Shown piece after piece: positions 43,038 through 51,932 of a DNA stretch of 64,000 nt (its first letter is position 1; every line of letters begins with the position of its first letter). Made by a program: the position numbers and the translations under genes. A model generated the notes under the pieces. The model was not told where the DNA came from and searched no databases. It saw only the letters and a list, made by a program, of their open reading frames with translations. This stretch comes from Aldrovandia affinis (lineage: Eukaryota; Chordata; Actinopteri; Notacanthiformes; Halosauridae): assembly GCA_029706075.1 (NCBI GenBank), contig JAINUG010000014.1:4002001-4066000 (forward strand), read 5' to 3'.

Positions 43038-43410
43038 TGTAGCTAAGCAGGGCTGGGTTTAGCTAATACTTGGGATGGGAGACTTCCTGAGATAATGAAG
43101 TTGTACTGGAAGTGGTATTGGTTGGCCAGTAGGGGGCACTCTTCCCACTGGACCATATAAAGCCAGACGAATTCCTGACTCATTAAAGATTCCATGACAC
43201 TTTTCGAAAGAGTACGGATGTTACCCTGGTGTCCTGGTCAAATTTACACAAACCTGGCACTCTACATCTGGCCATTTAATTCCCCCCCTACATATGATTG
43301 GCTAACAGTCCCTTGCATTCCCTCCCCACTCTGATTCCCCAAGTCATTGCTGTAAATAAGAATTGAGTTCTGTTGACCTACCCGTTTAAGTAAAAGTGAA
43401 TAAATACCTA
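43038..43410 (+). mobile_element. 5S rRNA-headed SINE (SINE3-type)
   Basis: The head AGCTAAGCAGGGCTGGGTTT, AATACTTGGGATGGGAGACT matches the 3' half of 5S rRNA with its internal control region. A CAGTAGGGGGCACTCTTCCC block follows, then a LINE-type tail GCTGTAAATAAGAATTGAGT and GTAAAAGTGAATAAAT. The 5' part of the 5S head is missing or diverged. A reversed relative lies at 51561-51932. Confidence 0.85.
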
Positions 43411-44419
43411 TACCAAATCTATTTGGTGAAGACTGGCACTAGTTTTGCCTTAATTTACAATCGTAAATCGTACAGAAAACACGGTCTCTTTTAAGACAAA
43501 TAAATATTTTTTATTAAATGGCTGTAAAGGTTTGGATGTCGCAGACATTAGCATTCAGACGTGACTAACTGTACTGCAGAAACGCCAGAAAACATTCCTA
43601 CGCACTTAAGTGTGACTGGCAATAAAGACACTTCTGATGGCCTTACTTTTTTCTCACAAAATTATACAAAATCTGCAAAACAGAGTGGACGGACAGAAAG
43701 AGAGAGAGAGATTTAAAGAGATGCGATTTGAACAAAGAGGCAGATCTCACAAGCATTTAGATACAGTACAATCAGGCAACAAACAAGGCTGAAATAATAT
43801 ATATCATTTCCTGGAGCGTATGAGTGTAACAGCAGAGTAATTAAGCAGTGTGAATATTTAAAAATGCAAAACACATTTACGCAGGCTTCCCATAACCAAT
43901 TTCCGCCGGCACCAGCATTTGAATTTATAAAAAAAGTAATAGTATAATATCCAATTAACTAGAAATACAGCTTTGTCTTTTCATTTGGAGAGCATTAAGC
44001 ATTCACATCAACTCATCGTCATTATCGCTCACCCTTTCCAGCTAACGGTTATGGGGGAAAGGCCATCAATTTTTCACAATGAAGAACTGTGAATATAACT
44101 ACATTTCCAGGTGCTACAGGGACGTGTAGAGGTATGAAATTATGAGTCAAGGAGACGTGACATGAAAAAAATGTGTGAAAGATTCAAGATTATACACCCA
44201 CATTCAAAATTCCATCTGTAATGAAGAAAGAGACGGGACATAATCAGCATTATAAAATGTGCTTTTAACTTTCACAATTCTTATGTACCTGGGGGCAGGC
44301 AGACATACAAATGATAATTAGGGGAAGCTATGACTGCCACACATATGTCTGCCTCATTTCTTACAAATGATTTGGGAATTAGGTCTGGGGAAGCTATGAC
44401 TGAGGGCACAGGTCATATG
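43411..44419. other. intergenic, no gene recognised
   Basis: AT-rich unique DNA, with a GA run near 43698-43712. The block 43860-44060 is low in repeats and could be conserved non-coding, but no specific motif stands out. Confidence 0.35.
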
Positions 44420-45205
44420 TCTGCAGTGTGAGGTCCTGGTAAGAGGGGCATTTCTGGTTTTAAATGCGAGGTCTGGTTTATTAGGGCACATATTTGTAAG
44501 GACATATTGGAGGAGGTCTGGTTTGGTAAGAGGGCACAGTGTGAGGTCTGGTTTGGTAAGAGAGGGCATTGTGAGGTCTGGTTTGGTAAGAGGGGGCATT
44601 GTGAGGTCTGGTTTGGTAAGAGAGGGCACAGTGTGAGGTCTGGTTTGGTCTGGTTTGGTAAGAAGTCTGGTTTGGTAAGAGGGGGCATTGTGAGGTCTGG
44701 TTTGGTAAGAGGGCAGTGTGAGGTCTGGTTTGGTAAGAGGGCACAGTGTGAGGTCTGGCATTGTGAGGTCTGGTTTGGTAAGAGAGGGCAGTGTGAGGTC
44801 TGGTTTGTGAGGTCTGGTTTGGTAAGAGGGGGCAGTGTGAGGTCTGGTTTGGTAAAGAGAGGGCAGTGTGAGGTCTGGTTTGGTAAGAGAGGGCAGTGTG
44901 AGGTCTGGTTTGGTAAGAGAGGGCAGTGTGAGGTCTGGTTTGGTAAGAGGGCACAGTGTGAGGAGATCTGGGCCCACATGTACAAAGATTCTAAGAGTAG
45001 GTGCTGATCTACGATCAGTTTAGCCTTTTAGCTCATAATGGATAAGGTTAGGATATGGACAGGGGAAACCTGATCCTAGATCAGCACTCCTACTCTTAGA
45101 ATCTTTGTACATATGGGCCCTGGTTTGGTAAGAGAGGGCACAGTGTGAGGAGGTGTGGTTTGGTAAGAGAGGTCACAGTGTTAGGTCGTCTGGTTTGGTA
45201 AGAGG
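44420..45205. repeat. about 32-bp minisatellite, GAGGTCTGGTTTGGTAAGAG units
   Basis: More than 15 units of GAGGTCTGGTTTGGTAAGAG plus a GGGCAGTGT or GGGCACAGTGT spacer run from about 44420 to 44965 and resume at 45121-45205 after a MITE. Units vary in the GAG/GGG block and in length. The array is open in several frames on both strands (44354-45007), which gives long false reading frames. Confidence 0.95.
44970..45120. mobile_element. 151-bp foldback MITE inside the minisatellite
   Basis: The left arm starts GGGCCCACATGTACAAAGAT and continues with TCTAAGAGTAGGTGCTGATC. The right arm is its near-perfect reverse complement ending at GGGCCC (45120). About 50 bases of spacer contain TTAGCTCATAATGGATAAGG. 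The target-site duplication cannot be read because the site is repetitive. This type of short foldback element is common in fish. Confidence 0.8.
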
Positions 45206-46851
45206 GCGTTGACGGTGAAAAGCGGCTCGTGGTTGGCTGGCCAGCACATGACCAGCCGCAGCGGCAGACCCAGTTACGGTGTGATGGATGGGCCCACTCT
45301 GCGAGGGGGTCCGTGATCTGGTAATGTTGCCCCGGTGATGTACGATGGTGGAGACTGCACTCATTGGCTGGCTCAGCAAAAAGCTGGCCAGAGACAGAAG
45401 GGGAGGCCTATCCATCCTCACCCTTTTACGGGGGGGATAAATCACCCTAAACTCACAGGGGGAGAGTCAGCAACCCCCTCCCCCCCAACCACCACCGCGA
45501 CTGACTGCCAATACCAACATTTATTCTACAGCCAAAGATGTGCAGTGAAAGTAGGGCGGGTCAAATTCATATTGTAAAATTAATTTTACCTCAGGGAATT
45601 GTGCTGGTTGCCGTGGAGAAGGCAGGATGGGGGGATGGAGGGTGTTATTTATGAATAGTTAGGGTGCAGGTTCTGGCAGGTGACTTTCTGTGACCTCGCC
45701 TGCTCATTGTCCCTCACGTCAAAACACATTTAGCAATGTTCACGCGGGCTCAACCTTGAGCACTTTCAACGCGCGCTCAGCGTAGAGGTTAACGACCTGT
45801 CACCGTTACTTTGAAAATGCGGAATAAACGGATGTGCTACTGTACGCGTGCGATTATTGCTCGGAGAAGTGGCCTTTATGAGGTATGAAAATAACGCTTC
45901 ATAACCTGCGTAATGAATTGTGTTTTTATGAGGTGCGAAACGAATCCAGCTCCTGCCAGAACGGCAGCTAACATCTATTAATCCTTCAGTATAGCTCTCT
46001 GGCCCTGTTTTAATGCTTCTTAACTACCGTATTACTTAGAGAAATGGGGAAGGTCGATTATTTTAACTGTAATAATAAAGTAATCAAACTGCACATGACC
46101 CCAGCACACAGCTGACATTGAGGAAGACTGTGACGGTTCTTCTATCTGGGATATCAGGGCTGAGCGGGCTCCTAAATTCACTCTCACAGAGCAGCTGAGT
46201 GCATGCTTCATTTAGAATTGTAACCTTTTAAAAAGGATCCATACAGTGGATTACAGAAGCAATTTCAGCTTGAGTCCTTTCTGCAGAACGAGGTAAAAAT
46301 GATCTTTAAGTACATTTTACACTGGCATCAGGTATTTAATTTTCACACAGAGAATGAATGCATGGGGCTTGCTGGATCATGTATTAGAGGCAGAGGTCCT
46401 TGGGATGTTCAGGTCTAGGCATGACCCAGTGCTGGATACTCCCTAGACCAGGTCAATGATGAACCTAGATGGTCTTAATAATCTATTCTCTTCATCTTCT
46501 TATGGTACCTGGTAAACTCTGGGTGTACCCAAAATAGGGCCTATCTGACATTATACACGCACGCACACCCTGTTTGACACACAGTCATTTACATTGCCAG
46601 CAGACACTGTGATTAGTGCATATGTAGGGTATTTCACATGCCCGTTATCTGCGTCCAATCAGCTCTGGAGAAATCAAAGGGAGGGAAAAGAAATACATTC
46701 AGCCGAAGCCATTTACCAAATGCCACCCCCAGGGGCTCAGACACCGCTCACAACGCTGCCGTTTACAGAGTCTTCCTCTGAAGGTGACAGCCCGGCACAG
46801 TAAGTGACAGACATCAGACGGGTGGCGGTCTGTGTGGTTCTATCAGTGTAG

Positions 46852-46901
<50 letters not shown>

Positions 46902-47492
46902 CTGTGCTTTCTATGCCAGATTAAGCCCCCCAATGTGTATTTAAGGTGGGGAGGTCATCGCAGTGCTGGATTCAGAAATTGTCCACTTAGTTGCGTGTCT
47001 GGGAAGCGGGGAAACGTCACGAAACTGAGAAAGTGGTTACTCTGACAGGGAAAAAAAGGGTAATGCTTTGTGTCAGCCAGAGACTCAGTCTGATGAAGTC
47101 AGAGACAAAACATTTTCAGGGGCAGAATAACGCAGATAATGCAGCCTTCAAGAGCTCTGACAGAACATCTATTATTCAAACCCAGATTCACATGGCTACG
47201 GCCTCAGCCAGCCATTTGTCTTGTCGAACAAAATCAGCGTTTAATTCCTCCTCTTATTTTCCCCTCTTCCACACGAATGCCAGATTTCACCTAAATACAT
47301 GACAATTAAATACATTCAATAAAGACATTTTCACCTAAATTCAGGACAATTATTGGTCTGCGTCTCCTACTCGCAAACACATGACCCATGACCTGCTGCT
47401 GCGACCTGTCGGCAGCCAGAAGACAGAAAATCACAGCTAACACAGGCAGAAACGCCACCCAACAACAGAGCACAGCAGCAACACAGGAACAA
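45206..47492. other. intergenic, low-repeat
   Basis: Unique-looking DNA including a candidate conserved block (45690-46110, with CATCTATTAATCCTTC and AACTGTAATAATAAAGTAAT), a LINE tail at about 46355-46505 and a GA microsatellite at 46857-46898. No gene was recognised. Confidence 0.35.
46355..46505 (+). mobile_element. LINE tail fragment
   Basis: TTAGAGGCAGAGGTCCTTGG, then a GATGAACCTAGATGGTCTTA-type tail, matching the 3' end of the LINE fragment at 21238. Only the last coding codons and tail remain. Confidence 0.6.
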
Positions 47493-47717
47493 ACACAGGG
47501 CTCTATGGGGTGTGAGCACCACAGGGCTCTATGGGGTGTGAGCATCACAGGGCTCTATGGGGTGTGAGCACCACAGGGCTCTATAGGGGTGTGAGCATCA
47601 CAGGGCTCTATAGGGGTGTGAGCATCACAGGGTTCTATGGGGTGTGAGCATCACAGGGCTCTATGGGGTGTGAGCATCACAGGGCTCTATAGGGGTGTGA
47701 GCATCACAGGGCCCTAT
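47493..47717. repeat. 26/27-bp minisatellite, left part
   Basis: About eight units of ACAGGGCTCTATGGGGTGTG AGCATC, alternating between CTATGGGG and CTATAGGGG forms. It is interrupted at 47717 by a transposon and resumes at 48985. Confidence 0.95.
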
Positions 47718-47795
47718 GGGGATGGCTAGCGTGACGTCACGTATTACTTCCGTGTCCAGCATTTTTGTAGTCTAATGCGGCCAATGTAAACAGCA

Positions 47796-47984
47796 ATGGC
47801 TACAGCCCAGGAACCGGTCACCTTTTTTACTGTGACATCCTACTTCGCTGACTTCTCAAAGTCTGTGAAAAAGGGTCTCAACTCGTATAACTCAAACCGA
47901 GTTATAAATGTTAGTTTAATGCCAGGTGGAACTTTAACTGGGAAAGTCCAGGCCTCAATGAAAAAGAAGAGCTATGAGGTTGAG
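47796..47984 (+). CDS. first exon of second ISL2EU-type protein
   Basis: 63 codons, MATAQEPVTFFTVTSYFADF, SKSVKKGLNSYNSNRVINVS, LMPGGTLTGKVQASMKKKSY, EVE, ending at GAG|gtgaga. The block SKSVKKG.NSY...V..V..PG resembles the N-terminus of fish transposon proteins with SWIM and YqaJ nuclease domains, from memory and without a search. Downstream exons are absent. Confidence 0.55.
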
Positions 47985-48782
47985 GTGAGACAGGGTGTTA
48001 GCAATAAAGCTAGCTAGTTAGCTGCCTGCCGTACCGGATAACGTTAGCTAGTGTTTATTAGCTATGTTAGAAAAAGTGGTTAGTTGACAACGTAACAGAC
48101 AATTTTACACGTTTTCTGATGTAAATACTACACACTGGAAATGTCTTACAAGCACCAGACAGGTTAGTGAAGTTAGGATTGGTAGCCTAGCGCTAGCTAG
48201 TTATGTAGCCTAATGTAAACACAGGACGTTGCTGGCTGTCTTAGCAGTGTTTAGGGTGAGGGTTAGCCAAGTTATTTTCATTCAGGTACAGGTTGAGGGA
48301 CAGGAGGTGAAGGCAAGTACCTTGCCATCCTTCTTCTTGTGTTAGCATAGGGAATATTACTGTTGTGTCATCCAAAAAGACTTTCATTTAGAGGTAATTC
48401 ACACCACGACCATGTTACTATCACAAGATAGTGACTTAACGATAACGTTATCAGCTCTGGAAACGAGAGTGATAAATTCTGTTTGGCAAAGAAGGGGGCT
48501 AACGTCAGCTATTTGGCTAACTGCAATGCATGTTCTGCTTTGATGTCCAATGTCCACCAAAACACACACGCACAGTCTCACACACACTTTATCATTTTTG
48601 CCTCAACGTTATATAGACAGGTAACGTTATGTAAACTAAGTTTAGCGCTAGCTAACGTTACCTAACTAGTACCTACCGTAGTAACGTTAGCCTAGCTAGT
48701 ACTACAGGCGCTAGCCTGTTTAGCCTGCCTGGCGCTAGCCTGCCTGTTAACTGTTATTGTTCATCATTGAGATCCAACTTAC

Positions 48783-48898
48783 CGTATAAACTTCAGCCAC
48801 CTTCTCTTCTCTTTGTCGTCGGGAGGAAAGCGGTAGTAAGAGACTGTTTTGTTGACATCATTTCTATTGCTGCAACACGGGACACAGCACTGCACCAT
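48783..48898 (-). CDS. THAP-domain first exon (transposase N-terminus)
   Basis: The minus-strand ATG at 48898 starts 38 codons plus two bases: MVQCCVPCCSNRNDVNKTVS, YYRFPPDDKEKRRWLKFIR, then a strong donor CG|gtaagt. This is the start of a THAP zinc finger: the first two Cys of the C2CH set, the YRFP motif and the invariant Trp are all present. The remaining Cys/His and the AVPTIF-type box would be on the next exon, which is missing. THAP fingers bind transposon ends in several superfamilies. Confidence 0.8.
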
Positions 48899-48984
48899 TT
48901 TACTGCCTTTGAATATCCCGCCTGGAAGCAACAGGACACGGAAGGGGCGTTTTGGAATATGATGACGTAGCGCCTAGCCATCCC

Positions 48985-49137
48985 TATAGGGGTGTGAGCA
49001 TCACAGGGTTCTATGGGGTGTGAGCATCACAGGGCTCTATGGGGTGTGAGCATCACAGGGTTCTATGGGGTGTGAGCATCACAGGGCTCTATGGGGTGTG
49101 AGCATCACAGGGCTCTACAGGATGTCAGCATCACAGG
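48985..49137. repeat. 26/27-bp minisatellite, right part
   Basis: Continuation of the array interrupted at 47717, about six further units, the last ones more diverged (CTACAGGATGTCAGCATCAC). Confidence 0.95.
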
Positions 49138-49569
49138 GCTGGTGAGAAACCCCTTCACAAGCAGCGACGTGGTGATGAGGCACTCGGTCAGCTCCAACAT
49201 AATCACCGGGCCTCCAGCCTGGCCTCCACTGAACTTTCTTGGCAACCTTCCACATATACATTGCCTAACCAGGCTGTGGCACTACGAACACACAGGCAGA
49301 TACAGCCTCAGCCAGGCTGCGCGTCTCTCATACCAATGTGTGTGTCGATAAGAGCCGCCTGGGCCCTCCAGCAGGGGAGAGGAGGGGAGGGGAGGAGAGG
49401 AGGAGAAGAGCGCAGATGGGTGGACAGCGCGTCACTGCAGCTACGCTGAGTGAGATAACGAGTGTTTACTGTCCTCACTTCCTTCCCTCCCCGACTCCCT
49501 GAGCTCTCCAAACTCCAGAAAAACTTCCCGTCCGCCGAGACTCCACTAGCTGCCAGACACACTAAAGCG

Positions 49570-50760
49570 GGAGATCACATCAAAGAGCATGCTGCGTGAT
49601 CAGACAAGGATACCGCGATCAGATCAGTCATTTCTTTAGTGTTTTTTTTCTTCTCCGTTGTACATTTCGTAAGAAGTGCGGCAGTTTAGCTCCCATTAAT
49701 CATTTATCAGGCTTGTTATTTCGTAGCCTTGAGCAAACACGCCGTCAAACTGACTGAGGCCCAATCCACGGAATCAAACACTGATCTCCGTAATGAGATC
49801 AAAAGGGACCATCAGCGATGGAGTGATTATGTTTAGAGGGAGGCGCAGACGCAGTCATTAGTGAAGGGGGTACCGCGCACAGGCCCCTGGGGTACCCCCA
49901 CACGGCCATGGAAGCCTCCCCCCATGCCAATATAACGAGCTCTATCGAACACAGCATCTCAAAAACAGAAATTATGACCCTATCAGCCGTGCCATTAACC
50001 CATGCAGATTATTTTAATTGCCCTGCGTGCTGAGTTCTCTCTGCCAAGTGGTATTTTCTGTCATTTTCAGAGCTAGTGTAATTCTACCAAGGCCATTATC
50101 CTTGCGTTCCTTGTGCCATTATGAAAAATTATTCATAATGGAAAATAGCATTTTGTTACTACGAGGAGAAGTTACACAGAGCTCATTCAGTGCCTGGAGT
50201 GGCCGGGATCTGACACCTGCTCATATTCGTCACCTGCTCTTCTCCGAGTAGCCCTTGGGTTACCTAGCCGAGGACAGAAGCAAGTGACAACATAGGAAAA
50301 AAGGTAATGGCATCACGCTGGCAGGAACACTTTCTCCTTTAACTGCTGATGACACCTCAAACAATCAAGTTTAAAATAATGAACCCAGATACCAGCGAGC
50401 CCGGGAGGGATTGGGCATAATTACGAACAGGAAGTGGAATACATTATTCAGATAAATTACCTCCCGCGGCAGGACAGGATTACAAGACAGCGATCCGACT
50501 GGCTCTGAGGCCGAGTGGAGAGGCTGTTTCATCTGACAGGCAACAAATTAAAAGTTAAACTAAACAGTGTGAAGCTCGCGCTGCGATGTAACAGCTGCCG
50601 TTTGTCTCTCAGGTGGCGTGTGCCACATCCTGGTAGATTAAGCCCGCTCTTAAATGAGCTGTTAATGTGACAGCTCTCACGTCAGGAATGTAACATCTCA
50701 TTTTCAATCTCTGGAGCGTTCAGCTTGGCTTTGTGTGCAATTTGAAGAAAAAAAATCTAC
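49570..50760. promoter_or_regulatory. candidate conserved non-coding region
   Basis: About 1.2 kb with no repeat, balanced base use and many ATTA/TAAT cores (CCCATTAATCATTTATCAGG near 49692, GATTATTTTAATTGCC near 50006, TGAAAAATTATTCATAATGG near 50121, AACAAATTAAAAGTTAAAC near 50543). The longest clean block in the intergenic part. Inferred from texture only. Confidence 0.3.
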
Positions 50761-50802
50761 TTCTGACCAATGGGAAGAGAGTAATATAATGACTTACTAC
50801 AC

Positions 50803-51048
50803 CAGGGGTAGGCCACCCTGGTCCTGGAGTGCCAGAGAGGTTTCTGGTTTTTGTTCCATCCAAACCCCCAAGTACATATAAGTGGATTTAATAGTAAGGT
50901 TAATGAACATGTGACCACGTGCTGGAGGTACTCAGCGTTTCACCATTCAGTCTGAATATTCAGACTCATAATAATCCATGGAATTGTGCAGTCCAGCTCG
51001 GATTGGAACCAAAACCGGAAACATGTCTGGCACTCCAGGACCAGGGTA
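50803..51048. mobile_element. hAT-type MITE, right end shortened
   Basis: The left end is CAGGGGTAGGCCACCCTGGT CCTGGAGTGCCAG; the right end reverse complemented is TACCCTGGTCCTGGAGTGCCAG. The outer 10 bases of the right repeat are missing. TACTACAC (50795-50802) and CACTACAC (51049-51056) flank it, 7 of 8 matching, fitting a hAT target. Confidence 0.75.
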
Positions 51049-51116
51049 CACTACACAAATTCACCTGTAAACCCCCCAAAATTAAGCAGAGGACCAGTCT
51101 CTGCCAGACCGGCCCT

Positions 51117-51355
51117 GGCCGTTAGTCCCGATCGGGGGCGGCATTTGGCTGTCCACTCCTGAGGGAGGGCGGTCAGCACGAACTCGCTGTGAAGCACATA
51201 AAGGGTCGGTGAGTTCCGTCTCGAAGGAGGCGGATCATCGCCAGCCTGAGAGTAGCTTGCCCCGTAGGTATGGGCGGCAAATTTAATTGTTAATTAAAAT
51301 AAATAGATTAATCAAGGGTATAATTGGCTTCCAAATTGGGGAGAAAAACTGAGAT
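51117..51355 (+). mobile_element. SINE body and tail, related to 13883 family
   Basis: GGTGAGTTCCGTCTCGAAGG matches GTGAGTGCCGTCTCGGAAGA of the minus-strand SINE at 13883. The end GGTATAATTGGCTTCCAAAT TGGGGAGAAAAACTGAG is the same tail. The tRNA head is missing or replaced. Confidence 0.65.
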
Positions 51356-51560
51356 TACCCCAGTGCACAGAGAGATTATGTGAGTGTGTATGCATGAGTG
51401 CATGCACCTGTGTGTGCACATATGTCAGTGTGTGTGTTTTTACCTTTGAGTAAGGCAGTGAGAGAGAAAGGTGAACATTCAACAATCATTTTCATGCATT
51501 TCCACAGCTGCTGATGATGTTGGATTAAGTACTGTTTTTCACATTTGTGTGATTTTATTC

Positions 51561-51932
51561 ATTTGTTTTACCTTCATTTAACCAGGTAGGTGAACTGAGA
51601 ACTCAATTGTTATTTGCAGGCCAGATGGAGAGAGACAATTTTTGTAGGGATTACACTGGGGATCACAAGTAGGGTGAACACTTCTACTTTTTCGAAAAGT
51701 GCCACTGAACCTTTAATGACCGCAGTGGTAAAGAACCTCGATTTAACATTGCATCCGAAAGATGCCACCTTCTACAGCACATCACTGGGGCATTGGATTT
51801 CTATTTGGCCAGAGGGAAGAGTACCCTCTACTGGCCCAGCAACACCTCTTCCAGCAGCAGCCTAGGTTTTCCAGGAGATCTCCCATTCAAGTATTTACCA
51901 AGCCTGTTCTTCACACGCCTGCTTAGCTTCAA
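51561..51932 (-). mobile_element. 5S rRNA-headed SINE (SINE3-type)
   Basis: On the minus strand it begins GAAGCTAAGCAGGCGTGTGA, with AATACTTGAATGGGAGATCT as the second part of the 5S-like head. The body has GGCCAGTAGAGGGTACTCTT, and GCATCTTTCGGATGC; the tail has CAATTGAGTTCTCAGTTCAC CTACCTGGTTAAATGAAGG. More complete than the copy at 43038. Confidence 0.85.

Larger units (their letters stand above)
47718..48984. mobile_element. ISL2EU-like DNA transposon, internally deleted, two convergent first exons
   Basis: The left end GGGGATGGCTAGCGTGACGT and the right end (reverse complement GGGATGGCTAGGCGCTACGT) are inverted repeats. TAT borders both sides (47715-47717 and 48985-48987), consistent with a 2- or 3-bp AT-type target. 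Near the left end a plus-strand exon (47796-47984) starts one gene; near the right end a minus-strand exon (48783-48898) starts a THAP-domain gene. ISL2EU elements are known to carry a THAP-type transposase and a second YqaJ-nuclease-type protein; the two exons fit that plan. The middle 800 bp lacks further coding sequence, so it is non-autonomous. The family name is inferred from this gene pair. Confidence 0.7.

Noticed and set aside
43038-43100. 5S rRNA gene
   Set aside because: Only the 3' half of a 5S-like sequence is present, followed by SINE body and LINE-type tail.
44354-45007. Reading frames up to 207 codons on both strands (TRPHTALSYQ and FGKRGQCEVW repeats)
   Set aside because: They are translations of the 32-bp minisatellite, open in several frames on both strands at once; not evidence for a repeat protein.
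47493-49137. CRISPR-like array of regular 26/27-bp repeats
   Set aside because: Units are contiguous with no unique spacers and the genome is a vertebrate; it is a minisatellite.
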